NCBI RefSeq assembly: GCF_016863135.1 | Contig: NZ_BOOH01000065.1 | Span: 26,369-90,368, forward strand | Reading direction: 5' to 3' | Origin: Planobispora longispora | Lineage (GTDB): Bacteria; Actinomycetota; Actinomycetes; Streptosporangiales; Streptosporangiaceae | DNA: 64,000 bases | Shown here: in pieces, positions 36,801 through 43,143 of the stretch | Position numbering within the stretch: position 1 is the stretch's first letter | Layout of the letters: every line of letters begins with the position of its first letter | Notes under the pieces: model-generated | The model's database searches: none | What the model saw: the letters and a program-made list of their open reading frames with translations, nothing else | Told to the model about the DNA's origin: nothing | Position numbers and translations under genes: made by a program

Positions 36801-39800
36801 GAGCCGTCCTCGAAGGCCGCCTCGACGCCGCCCTCGAACTCGACCGGCACGTCCTGCCGCCACGTCTCGATGCGCCGCGGGTACCCCTCGGCCACCCGGA
36901 CGCCGTCGTTCTCCGGGTTGTCGGTGTAGCGCACCACCTGGTTGCCGGAGAACAGCAGGTAGCCTCCGGCGTCGGCGTAGGCGGCGTCGACGCGCTCGGC
37001 GCCGTCGAAGGCGTTGCGCAGGCGTCCCCACCGTTCGGTCAGCGGCTGCTCGCTCGTCCCGTCGAAGGCGCGTTCGCCGGACAGGACGTACGTGCGGCCG
37101 TCGTGGCCGTGGAAGACGGCGTCGACCGCGTCGCGGAAGGCCTCGGGGAGCGGGGCCTCGCCCTGCCACCACTCGGTGATCGCCCTCGGATAGCCCTCGT
37201 CGGCGTAGGTGTAGTCGTCGCCGGAGTAGCGCAGGTACTGGTCGCCGGCGAACAGGTGGGTGCGGCCCTCGGGGTCGACGTAGGCGCCGTCGATCTTCTT
37301 GGGGGCGGCGAAGTTGTTGCGCACCCTGCCCCAGTCCTGCTCCCTCGGCGCCCAGCGGGTGCCGCCGGGCTCGCGGGTGAAGCACAGCGAGACGTGGCTG
37401 TGGCCCCGGCCGACGATCCACTCGGTGCCGTCGGGCATGGTGAAGGCCGCGTCGACGGCGGACAGGCTGCCGAAGTGCGGTGACAGCTCGGCCAGCGGTT
37501 TCGTCCGGGGGTCGGTCAGGGCCAGGGTCCGGGCGGAGTAGGTCCAGTAGACGTTGTCGTGGAAGACGTAGATCAGGCCGTCGTGGCCGGTCAGCAGCGC
37601 GTCGAAGCGGTCGTGGCCGGGCGGCAGGGCCAGCGGCTCGGGGAACTTGCCGCTCAGGTCCTGGTCGCGGAAGGCCACGGTGACCTCGTCGGCGTCCATG
37701 CCGAGCTTGGCGGCCAGCCGGGCGAAGCGGCGCATCCGCCGGTAGACCCGACGGAAGCCCGCCCCGGCCGCACTCCGTGAGTCCGCCCCGGCTGTACTCC
37801 GCGAGTCCGCCCCGGCTGCGCCGTCGCCGAGCGCGGGCGCCACCAGCACGTCGAGCGCGCCGGGCGCCACGGCCGCGCCGATCGCCTCGACGACCGGGCC
37901 GGGCACGCCGAACACGTCCTGGAGCAGGGCGAGCACGGTGCCGTGCTGGAGCCCGGCCAGCTCGCCGAGGGCGCCGGTCAGCTCGGCGACGGCCGCCGAC
38001 TGCTCCTTGGCCACCGCGTGCAGCAGGAAGAAGACGTCCTTGGCGTAGTCGTCGACGCCGGGCAGGGTGAAGTCGACCGCGCTGGTGACGGTGCGGAAGT
38101 AGGCCAGCCGGTTCTCGGGCACGTCGAGGGTCCCGGTCAGGTGCCCGGCGGTGACGAGCATCGCGACCAGGCGGGAGCGCTCGTCGTCGTCGAAGCCGAG
38201 CTCGGTGAGGGCGTCGAGGTCGAGGCGGTACGGCGCCCGCGCCCGCATGATGCCCGAGATGCGCTCGAAGACCAGCGCCCCGTCCCCGCCCGTGAAGCCC
38301 TCCCCCAGGTCGAGGGTGCCCTCGGCGTCGTCGAACTCGTGGCGCACCTCCTCCCTGATCCGGCCCTTGTCGAGGGCCTCGCCCTCCAGCCGCTTGAGCA
38401 CCCGGGCGGCCATGGCCTCGTCGGCCAGGCCCGCGAAGTCGTCGGGGCTGATCAGGTGCATCTCGGCCTTGGCCGCCGCGAGCTGGGCCTTCATCGCCGC
38501 CAGCACGATGCGCCGTACCGGGTGGAACTCCAGGGCGATGCCGAGCTCCGCGAGGTCGAGCGCGGCCAGAGCGGCCTTGTCCCGGTAGACGCCCTCGGCG
38601 TCGACGACGCCGTTGAAGCGCAGGGTCTCGGTGAGCGCGGCGAACTGCTCGGCCGTCAGCTTCAGCTCGCCGAAGGCGGCCGGGTCGAGCGGGATCCGGG
38701 CCGCCCGGTAGCCTTCGACCCGGCCCTTGAGCAGGGCCAGCACGGCGGGTGCGACGTCGTCGAGGGGCGCGTCGACGCGGAAGCCGGCCCGCTGCCCGGG
38801 GTCGGCGAACATCTCGGGGTCGAGGACCTCGCCCTCCTCGCTGAGGTAGCCGTTGTGCACCAGGTTGTCGTAGAGCTCGGCGCGGTCGGCCTCGGTGAGC
38901 CGCGGCAGCGCGGCGGCCAGGTCGGAGGGGTAGAAGGCGTCCCCCAGCGCGGCGATGGCGCCGAACAGGGTCTCCCGGTGCGCGGAGAAGTCCCCGGCCA
39001 GGGTCAGCGCGGCGGGCAGGTCCTCGGAGGCGAGCAGCCCGTCGGCCTGGATGACGCCCCGGATGACGAGGTTGGTGAAGATCTTGCCGGTGAGCCGGTC
39101 GCCCAGGCCGAGGCCCAGGAAGTCGCCCTCGGTCAGCACGGCGAGACGGCCGACGGCGTGGTGGGCGGCGCTGGGCACGGCGGCCGGGTCGATCCGGAGC
39201 AGGCGCGGGTCGTGCGGGGACACCACGCCGTCGGGGTAGGCGGTCAGCGCCTCGTACAGGACCCGCGAGGCCCGCTCGTCGAACCGGTCGGAGACGAAGC
39301 TCCCGGGGGTCAGCGCCACGTCGGCGAAATGTTCGGCGATCCCGGCGATGACCTGGGCCTGCTCCTCCTCCGACTCGGGGGTGGCCGGTTCGCCGAGGAT
39401 GGCGGTGAGGTCCTCGGCGGCGAAGCCCCACGTGCGCATCCAGGCCACGACCTCGAACACCGTCTGGGCCAGCCAGAGCGAGGCGGCCGGGTTCTCGTCG
39501 GTCTCGAGCAGGCGGTGGACGTCGCCCGTCCCGCCGTCGAGCACCGGCAGCACCGGGAAGGTCGAGCGGCGCTCGATGGCCGGGTCGGCCTCCAGCGCGG
39601 CCAGCACGGTGAACAGCTCCTCGACGGACATGCCCAGGGCGCCGGTCAGCCGGGCCACCCGGTTGAGCACGACCAGCCCCGGACGGCCGATGCCCCGGTC
39701 GAACGGGCTCTCCTCCAGCGGGCCCGCGTAGCGCGCGCGGAGGCGGCGGACCACCTCTACGATCTCCTTCTCCGGCAGGTTGATGTGACGCGCCAGGTCA

Positions 39801-40852
39801 CGGCGGTAGGGACGGTTCTGCGGCGCGAGGATGTCACCGGCGGGGAAGGGACCGTCCTTGATCTTGTTGGGCAGCGTCCGGGTGATGAGCGCCTCGATCA
39901 GGTCGAACGGCGCGTCGTGGGTGCGGTGCAGGTGGACCGCGGCGGCCACCGCGCGCAGCGTGACCGGGTGCAGCCCGATGGAGAGGCCGGCGGCCACCCG
40001 GTCGAGGTCGGTGAACGACAGCCCCGTCCCGCGGGCCAGCCGGACGAAACGGTGGGTGCGGTCGAACCACTCGTGGGGCGGATCGTCGGGCGGGTCGTCG
40101 GGAGAATCGCCGCTGTCGCGCAGCACGAGCCTGCGGCCGTCGGCGCTGATGTCGACCACGGCTCCCTGGTGCACCCAGAACCCGCTCCTGGAACGCTCCA
40201 GCTTCGGATCCTGGTACAGCAGCTCGTACAGTTCCGCACCGGTCAGCGAGGTCGCGGCCAGGAACCGGTCGACGTCGCACAGCGCGGAGACCGGTTCCGC
40301 GGGCTCCGCGGGTTCCCCGCCCCGCGCGGGTTTCCCCGGCTTCAGGCCGTACGCCTCGGCCAGGGAGGCGGCGTCGGGGCGCGGGACGGAGAGGAGGTCG
40401 ACGTCCTCCGTGGTCAGGCCGAGGTAGTCGCGGGTCACCCGGTCGGGATCGACTCTCGCGGCGAAGAGCAGGGAGAACTCGACCGGGTCGACGCCCAGGT
40501 ACTTCAGGTAGGTGGTGAACCGCGCGGCGTCCAGCGAGAAGGGCAGGCCGTGCGGGTGCTTGAACGTCTTCAGCCGGTCGTACGGCTTCTCGCCCACCAG
40601 GGCTTCGAGCACCTCGTTGACGACGTCGAGGTAGGGCAGCGCGGTGAAGGTGTTGTCCGCGTCGAGCTTGACCTTCCCGATGTCCGGCCGGCGCCGCAGC
40701 AGGGAGACGTCGTGGAAGGTCTTCTGCAGGAAGGTGAGCAGGTCGGCCAGATAGGCCGCCGGCGAGTAGACGGAGCGGGCCTCATCCCCCGCCCGCAGGT
40801 CGAGATGCCCGAAGAGACGTTCGTGACTCGGTAACGAGGCGTCGCTGCGCAT
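27887..40852 (-). CDS. giant Tc-toxin A (TcA)-type protein with about 33 hemopexin-like repeats
   Basis: A 4,321-residue protein built like the pore-forming, receptor-binding TcA subunit of Tc (ABC) toxins but far longer than the usual ~2,500. Order: (1) ~1-1080 helical SpvA/VRP1-type shell (SVYSPAAYLADLLTFLQK at 28-45, then TALPYLDVVNEVLEAL); (2) ~1085-2385 about 25 hemopexin-like repeats of 45-60 residues, e.g. VDAAFVGRDGKTYLFSGDQF; (3) ~2390-2800 ABC-toxin N/neuraminidase-like segment (ATQLYLHRYLLDLEELSPQD); (4) ~2910-3270 about 8 more repeats; (5) ~3290-3600 conserved TcA core (YYWEIFFHAPLLIAQALN); (6) ~3710-3995 long helices with a hydrophobic stretch, the pore/translocation region; (7) ~4000-4321 TcB-binding region (LLQLDPLAVLALK, then FDRDFPGHYRRRIKTVSV). 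The start at 40852 is chosen for GGAGGG nine bases upstream; an ATG 15 codons earlier lacks this. No signal peptide. No TcB or TcC gene is nearby. Confidence 0.88.
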   Translation of the reverse strand: MRSDASLPSHERLFGHLDLRAGDEARSVYSPAAYLADLLTFLQKTFHDVSLLRRRPDIGKVKLDADNTFTALPYLDVVNEVLEALVGEKPYDRLKTFKHPHGLPFSLDAARFTTYLKYLGVDPVEFSLLFAARVDPDRVTRDYLGLTTEDVDLLSVPRPDAASLAEAYGLKPGKPARGGEPAEPAEPVSALCDVDRFLAATSLTGAELYELLYQDPKLERSRSGFWVHQGAVVDISADGRRLVLRDSGDSPDDPPDDPPHEWFDRTHRFVRLARGTGLSFTDLDRVAAGLSIGLHPVTLRAVAAAVHLHRTHDAPFDLIEALITRTLPNKIKDGPFPAGDILAPQNRPYRRDLARHINLPEKEIVEVVRRLRARYAGPLEESPFDRGIGRPGLVVLNRVARLTGALGMSVEELFTVLAALEADPAIERRSTFPVLPVLDGGTGDVHRLLETDENPAASLWLAQTVFEVVAWMRTWGFAAEDLTAILGEPATPESEEEQAQVIAGIAEHFADVALTPGSFVSDRFDERASRVLYEALTAYPDGVVSPHDPRLLRIDPAAVPSAAHHAVGRLAVLTEGDFLGLGLGDRLTGKIFTNLVIRGVIQADGLLASEDLPAALTLAGDFSAHRETLFGAIAALGDAFYPSDLAAALPRLTEADRAELYDNLVHNGYLSEEGEVLDPEMFADPGQRAGFRVDAPLDDVAPAVLALLKGRVEGYRAARIPLDPAAFGELKLTAEQFAALTETLRFNGVVDAEGVYRDKAALAALDLAELGIALEFHPVRRIVLAAMKAQLAAAKAEMHLISPDDFAGLADEAMAARVLKRLEGEALDKGRIREEVRHEFDDAEGTLDLGEGFTGGDGALVFERISGIMRARAPYRLDLDALTELGFDDDERSRLVAMLVTAGHLTGTLDVPENRLAYFRTVTSAVDFTLPGVDDYAKDVFFLLHAVAKEQSAAVAELTGALGELAGLQHGTVLALLQDVFGVPGPVVEAIGAAVAPGALDVLVAPALGDGAAGADSRSTAGADSRSAAGAGFRRVYRRMRRFARLAAKLGMDADEVTVAFRDQDLSGKFPEPLALPPGHDRFDALLTGHDGLIYVFHDNVYWTYSARTLALTDPRTKPLAELSPHFGSLSAVDAAFTMPDGTEWIVGRGHSHVSLCFTREPGGTRWAPREQDWGRVRNNFAAPKKIDGAYVDPEGRTHLFAGDQYLRYSGDDYTYADEGYPRAITEWWQGEAPLPEAFRDAVDAVFHGHDGRTYVLSGERAFDGTSEQPLTERWGRLRNAFDGAERVDAAYADAGGYLLFSGNQVVRYTDNPENDGVRVAEGYPRRIETWRQDVPVEFEGGVEAAFEDGSGTLHLFKDGKTVALPAPGGAAETPSTGVTPTVERWGLAADVLTEGRVDAAFVGLDGKTYLFSGDRYIRYSSADYSVVDLGYPRAVAGDWGGLDRVDAAFVMDGSAHLFGPVGLILDLPADYGTGLAEGTCSPALRRRLADHGVVVGPAAAVTGVSPEWQVSAEGGIVLTIRRAGDRIRIHGDDTPFYVRYSTRDYTRPDEGFPKPLAENWLNLPEAFTGVDAVFTGRDNQTFLFSGGRFAVFDNRHRWWSEPRDLRERWDSIPSDFDHVDAAFVGKDGKTYIFSGDRYVRYSTADYTEIDDRYPAATANFWGNVVNTIQRTGRVDATLVTDVTEKIDGADVTRTYTYLFAGSQYVRYRDHDYGAIEDGYPRALSELDKEPRLGALKVTLDGVDAAFADRRTVYLFRGGQWHAVSDGLYRSYELPGITAAYVDHGSVMVQTAQGWRRQHALDGPEHGEPVRPPALRTVPAGYREGLDAVLTGADGNTYLFKGPMCFNTAIGKDYPLDEEWGRPRNTIYQDNAVDAAFVGRDGKTYLFSGDQFVVYGDSADVVEGEPKPIAEHWGGLTSVALAYHRNGTTYLFERPGSDGMMRHLVYTGDEGPYRRPDPGYPALTDETFWKVPDGFPMPDAVLFEGRTMLLLSRHRCVQFSEATGMWSHPRPIERIWRGFTVTAGDRLKTAFTGADGATHFFFTGTFITYTGGAFTEPARIRDRWGRSVNPFGAAVDAAVVFGGHTYLFGGDRYVRYTGPQYRYIDPGYPKPIVRELRREAAFAGLPESFDEAAAAHGVGAAVANGRTAHLVTGPLVHAVSASRTATYPIGLLGRVRNTIADRKKVDAALVRDRHTFLFSGDQYVRYTGADYLYVDEGYPRTIEGDWGALPPEFEDGVDAAFLKDGKVYFFKGDRFTVDGAADSVTARFGRIRNVFATVPVIDAAFVGRRGELYAFSGDQYIRYPSGRLDLVEQGYPRTIKDDWGDLPQPFEEGVTGAFTLGEAAYLVKDDRYVRYSGRLDVLDRTFPQLFRHRWSDTADYRLTDMHTIVAFADLNRRHPGLAELLARGAAEPYERLCELFPWDPDELRWVKRNAGLITEFPAEEDRFEIEFLLKLTRLFSVAARMGAGPSALYGATADTLAALLPEAAVPLARGDLNVLKRDALIPAVLHLHPELATAAEIYEHALIDVEMGREGTTSRVREAIAATQLYLHRYLLDLEELSPQDQEEDVRPELRTWWRWLKNYRIWEANRKVFLYPENYLRPELRDTRTPAFKDLEDDLLQGEITADTVQRAYKRYLDEYTEVSRLAIAGAYVYRADDDADGTRQLVLFGRTRTDPRRWYFREAEFRDGERLSASWEPWERVDVQIDADRVDPVHAFGRVFVFWSLVEAVAPDTGKTVITTTTDGDKQNVSAPPPKHRVRILYSFQNLNREWVAPQTLPPGPLHDGLITVEGLFVRASATVPDSGTHDSIVVSCSYGIGETEHASSFVLTPELYALPIDTPARPGKPIDAGKVFAEEVGGVVQFNMPVESADGPWFSVDHKGGSFLVRPVIADPGQDPPVLELKDNGHRLPAWERIDAAFERGGTRYFFTDQGGGRFLAVERTGPVGTTGEPTAARWGNVPGGELATTGRVDAVLVRGESTYVFSGGEYYRYRGRLMDGEMDPGYPKKIDANDEDIPRWASIDAVFTWDGGEYFIKGMDYVRRDLATGVSQSGRVRDRWELPARTRVQAVLVRGATLFLIFGDMYAKIVTDDPAESYTRELKDNPDNLPTAIRAAADVNGTPYFFGEDTFTVGADATRHPTRPLGKIATVLNTTGKVDAAYLSGDRLFLTSGLEYYRYTLDGDTVPLIADAGYPKALPRAVDAAFQRGDQRYILSGEEYTLIPAAQEPSTLGAFTPIEGNWRSLPPDFATTYTGVLDTESELLLFLGGEYAVHPKTGVLHRPYEYAALPHEVVRLTSSTAFELNRRLLVGGVPALLAPETQEIDELPSFRTATEDSAAETGDAATATEDSTTIKVQPDVAGVPVSTHLDFQSANGRYYWEIFFHAPLLIAQALNAAQRFADAKTWYEYVFDPTEQDRYWRFLPFLAIDLRALVAGCRADLENLPPAVGQSLGPILTDLESLAPVFEHARPASPADLDLLDGLAERVRPFEGEDRLREKIGMIARLRRQYDLMGDHDALLKAYRDDPFDPHAIAELRPAAYRRAVVMAYVDNVLDWGDLLFRQYTTESLDEARMLYILAYDLLGKRPRSAGPRRLSAVRSYDELDSAETEEEGEGADPQAGILTAGGTLLDGMGAIHRSVGDGYFFIPGNTVLGDYWDRVEDRLRKIRASLDIMGVSRPLPLFEPPADVMALVRGAAAGLTPDQVTAGLSAPVPHHRFGFLYRRAQDLTDRLRGFGGELLGVLERRDAEELTLLQTRQEGNIRQMMRAVREAQAEASAENLAQLEASLEAAAARQKHYENLIAIGLTPLQQSQIRAMTDGVNAHFTSAGLKIGAALAYAAPQILAGPFILGTMIGGEQVGKVLDVGSDISQTFGEAFSVLGELYGARVEQERQEGEWNYQVMLAKADQRELGHQVSAAKAGLAAARRELEIVDQEIADLEAVATFLTGKFSNAELYRWKAGRLATMYFASYGMAHEIAKAAERAYQYERGVSESYIQPVYWESRRNGLLAGEALALDVERLGEAYASSDTRGLEITKRISLLQLDPLAVLALKNDGRCEFALTEELFDRDFPGHYRRRIKTVSVVFDGPEGPIEVNAVLTQTGHKTVLGADARAVRYLLDAKGDAPASVRSDWRPGQQIALSDLEQHRDNNGLFELRFDDERYLPFEGTGAVSTWRMEITGRRPYDLFDVTLVVKYTAEQGGDVFANAVRGMRRPYPAARYVDVAGEFPEQWQAFTEGGDLVLPIVPEMFADMIGAEITGLYARYETADWGSARLRLNGQLIDDGKALRIPGLRAGEWRLTVDGEREALINVGLVLAYRAG

Positions 40853-40929
40853 GCGGGAGATCCCTCCGTGAATGGGCCCCCGACTCGGCCGCCTCATGTT
40901 CGCCGATCTGGAGAAGAAGAGCTATCTAC

Positions 40930-40949
40930 CCAAACGGTGACACCTTTGG
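40930..40949. promoter_or_regulatory. inverted repeat in the TcA promoter region
   Basis: CCAAACGGTGACACCTTTGG contains a perfect GGTGACACC palindrome flanked by CCAAA and TTTGG (one-base offset). It lies 78-97 bp upstream of the chosen TcA start in a locally AT-richer stretch, next to TAGATAG (minus strand), which could serve as a -10 region. It could be an operator; no regulator is known. Confidence 0.35.
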
Positions 40950-41027
40950 CTTACCTGGTTTCACGCCGGAAAACCCAGCTCAGAATCTCCGGGGGCGACC
41001 GTGACACATTGTCCGCCCCGCTTGTCA

Positions 41028-41057
41028 CGCGGGAACCGGGCCGGCCCGGTTCCCGCG
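41028..41057. terminator. 30-bp perfect palindrome after the SRPBCC gene
   Basis: Uninterrupted 15-bp arms beginning CGCGGGAACCGGGCC, placed 11 bp beyond the stop of the minus-strand SRPBCC gene at 41069. It should end that operon before the TcA promoter. Confidence 0.7.
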
Positions 41058-41068
41058 CGATCACCCGC

Positions 41069-41512
41069 TCAGTGCCAGTCGCCGATCTGCACGTCCCGCG
41101 GCGCCGGCGCGCCTTCGCCGGTCTCCACCAGGGACTTCAGGCTCATCAGGAACGAGCCCCACTTGGTGCTGCAGTGGTGCATGAACTCCACCGGCTCCTT
41201 CCAGCCCCGGTGCTTGAACAGCACGATCGTGTAGTCGCCGTTCTGGTGGAGGTCCCAGTCGATCGTCGTCCCGATCCACTCCTCGGGGCCGTCGACCACC
41301 CGCCACGCCACCCGCTCGGACGGCCTGAGCTCGACGACCTCCATGTCGAAGCCGCCGACCGGGAACCGGAACTCGAGCACGCCGCCGACCTCGCCGTTCC
41401 CCTTCGTGTCGTCGGTCCACCAGCCGGCGAGGCCCTCGACGGTCGTCAGCGCGTCGTACACCTTCTCCGGCGCCGGGGTCTTGACCCCGATCCTGTGCAG
41501 AATGTCCGCCAT
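41069..41512 (-). CDS. SRPBCC/AHSA1-family protein (third gene of ArsR operon)
   Basis: A 147-residue START/Bet v1-like hydrophobic-pocket protein (activator of Hsp90 ATPase homologue 1-like). Typical elements: RIGVKTPAPEKVYDALTTVE, GLAGWWTDDTKG, a central strand-rich part (GFDMEVVELRPSERVAWRVV) and the C-terminal helix (HCSTKWGSFLMSLKSLVETG). Ligand unknown. It lies 27 bp after the ArsR regulator and belongs to the operon headed by another SRPBCC protein. Confidence 0.88.
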   Translation of the reverse strand: MADILHRIGVKTPAPEKVYDALTTVEGLAGWWTDDTKGNGEVGGVLEFRFPVGGFDMEVVELRPSERVAWRVVDGPEEWIGTTIDWDLHQNGDYTIVLFKHRGWKEPVEFMHHCSTKWGSFLMSLKSLVETGEGAPAPRDVQIGDWH

Positions 41513-41539
41513 CTCGGCTCTCCTTCGCCTTGTCTCTCG

Positions 41540-41890
41540 TCAGTCCTGCTTGGTGCGCTGAATCGCCTCGGCGATCCGCTTGATCCGCTGCAGCCGGGCG
41601 TCCCACGCCGACCCGACCGACGCCAGCTGGGCCACCGCGCGGGCGAGCTGGGTCTCGTCCACCTGGTAGCGCTTCTCCCGGCCCGCCGGCGTCGCCCGTA
41701 CCAGACCGACCCGGTCGAGGACGCCGAGGTGCTTGGTCACCGCCTGGCGGGTGACCGGCAGGTGCCGGCTCAGCGTGGTCGCGGTGCCCTCGCCCTCGAC
41801 GAGCAGCAGGTCGAGCATGCGGCGCCGGGTCGGGTCCCCGATCGCGGACCAGAGGTCGTCGTCGACCTTCTCGGCGAGCGCGGCGCTCAT
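41540..41890 (-). CDS. ArsR-family winged-helix repressor
   Basis: A 116-residue ArsR/SmtB-type regulator: DDLWSAIGDPTRRRMLDLLL, then the recognition helix segment LSRHLPVTRQAVTKHLGVLD and a wing GREKRYQV. No metal-binding ELCVCDL motif is seen, so it is probably the non-metal subgroup that pairs with SRPBCC (AHSA1) genes. The ATG overlaps the upstream SRPBCC stop by 4 bp (ATGA). It probably represses its own operon through the two GCAACC-N3-GGTTGC sites upstream of 42348. Confidence 0.92.
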   Translation of the reverse strand: MSAALAEKVDDDLWSAIGDPTRRRMLDLLLVEGEGTATTLSRHLPVTRQAVTKHLGVLDRVGLVRATPAGREKRYQVDETQLARAVAQLASVGSAWDARLQRIKRIAEAIQRTKQD

Positions 41891-42348
41891 GACCGCACCT
41901 GCAGCGTCGCGGCGTACGGCACGAGCCGCGGCAGGTAGAAGTCCCAGCCGGCGACGTGCTCCCGGTACTGCTGCTCCAGGACGGCGACCTCCCAGCCCAT
42001 CTCGCGGAAGCCGCTCTCGGTCATCTTGAGCAGCGTCCCGCCGCCCGACGGGGTCAGCTCGAAGGTGACCAGCAGCGAGTTGCCCTCCGCGGCGGCCTCG
42101 CCGGCCGGGTGCGTCCAGCGGAACGAGAACGTCCGCGGCGGTCGCGCGTCGACGACGGTGAACGCCACCACCGCCCCGTCGGCGTCCGGATCGCCGAAGA
42201 CGATCTCCCCCGTCGCTCCGGGCGCCGGCTCGTACCGGGCGTCGTCCGGCCACCACCGCTTGAGGTGATCGGGACTGCTCACCACCTCGAAGACGACCTC
42301 GGGCGACGCCTCGACGTAGATCTCGCGCTCGATGGTTCCGAACTCCAT
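41887..42348 (-). CDS. SRPBCC/AHSA1-family protein (first gene of ArsR operon)
   Basis: A 153-residue SRPBCC protein: REIYVEASPEVVFEVVSSPD, LKRWWPDDARYEPAPGATGE and the C-terminal helix around REHVAGWDFYLPRLVPYAAT. Start ATG 42348 is supported by GGGAGG five to ten bases upstream; the 20 extra codons upstream run through the operator. Ligand and reaction unknown. The SRPBCC-ArsR-SRPBCC order is a recurring actinobacterial arrangement. Confidence 0.87.
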   Translation of the reverse strand: MEFGTIEREIYVEASPEVVFEVVSSPDHLKRWWPDDARYEPAPGATGEIVFGDPDADGAVVAFTVVDARPPRTFSFRWTHPAGEAAAEGNSLLVTFELTPSGGGTLLKMTESGFREMGWEVAVLEQQYREHVAGWDFYLPRLVPYAATLQVRS

Positions 42349-42359
42349 GCCATCCTCCC

Positions 42360-42419
42360 GCAACCTTTGGTTGCACATCAGATTATCCGGCGGACCGGCA
42401 TCACGCAACCATTGGTTGC
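42360..42419. promoter_or_regulatory. paired palindromic operators for the ArsR operon
   Basis: Two near-identical 15-bp palindromes: GCAACCTTTGGTTGC at 42360-42374 and GCAACCATTGGTTGC at 42405-42419. They share perfect 6-bp arms, are 45 bp apart, and sit directly upstream of the ribosome site of the operon. AT-rich sequence between them (CAGATTATCC) may hold the promoter. Autoregulation by the ArsR protein is the natural inference. Confidence 0.75.
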
Positions 42420-42492
42420 ATTTATCGGGGCCGGGACGCGCCGGACCGCCGGGAGGGGGCGTCGTGGAGTGCCGGCGCGCCGGGCGCCCGCC

Positions 42493-43143
42493 TCAGCGGC
42501 CGAGCCCGGCCTCACGGGCCCGGACGATGGCCTCGGCGCGGTCGGCGACGTGCAGCTTGGCGAAGATGTTGGAAACGTTGTTGCGCACCGTCTTCGGCGA
42601 CAGGAAGAGGGCCGAGGCGATCTGCGCGTTGGACCGGCCGGCGGCCACCAGCGCGAGGATCTCCCGCTCGCGCGAGGTGAGCTGCGGGAACACCGGGTTG
42701 TCGGCGACCGTGGAGTTCTGGAAGAACTCGGCCACCCGCGACGCGACCGCCGGACCGAAGATCGTCTCGCCGTGCGCGACGGCGGTGATCGCGCGCACGA
42801 TCTCCGCCTGGCCGGCTCCCTTGAGCAGGTAGCCGCGGGCGCCGGCGCGCATGGCGGCGAACAGGGTGGCGTCCTCCTCCGACATGGTCAGCACGACGAC
42901 GCCGATGTGCGGGCTGTCGGCGACGATCCGCCGGGTCGCCTCGATGCCGTCGAGGCCGGGCATCCGCACGTCCATCACGATCACGTCGGGCTGCAGGTCG
43001 GCGGCGCGCTCGACCGCCTCCGCGCCGTCCGCGGCCGTCCCCGCCACCTCGATGCCCGGGATGGAGCCGAGCAGCACCGCGAGCCCGTCCCGGTAGACCG
43101 GGTGGTCGTCGGCCAGCAATACGCGGATGGTCTCCTCAGGCAC
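42493..43143 (-). CDS. NarL/FixJ-family response regulator
   Basis: A 216-residue two-component response regulator. The receiver domain has the acidic pair at D12/D13 (LLADDHPVYRDG), phospho-acceptor D58 (VIVMDVRMPGLDG), Thr in VVVLTMSEED and Lys in YLLKGAG. The LuxR-type HTH is at the C-terminus (LTSREREILALVAAGRSNAQ, then LFLSPKTVRNNVSNIFAKL). The GTG start at 43143 overlaps the kinase gene by 8 bp, so kinase and regulator are coupled partners. Confidence 0.95.
   Translation of the reverse strand: MPEETIRVLLADDHPVYRDGLAVLLGSIPGIEVAGTAADGAEAVERAADLQPDVIVMDVRMPGLDGIEATRRIVADSPHIGVVVLTMSEEDATLFAAMRAGARGYLLKGAGQAEIVRAITAVAHGETIFGPAVASRVAEFFQNSTVADNPVFPQLTSREREILALVAAGRSNAQIASALFLSPKTVRNNVSNIFAKLHVADRAEAIVRAREAGLGR

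Noticed and set aside
33281..40834. Further long plus-strand frames opposite TcA (about 1,040 and 960 codons)
   Set aside because: Complementary-strand shadows of a very GC-rich repetitive gene; no family signatures and no ribosome sites.
40853..40897. Upstream ATG at 40897 as TcA start
   Set aside because: It adds 15 residues without conserved character and lacks a ribosome site as good as the GGAGGG that serves the ATG at 40852.
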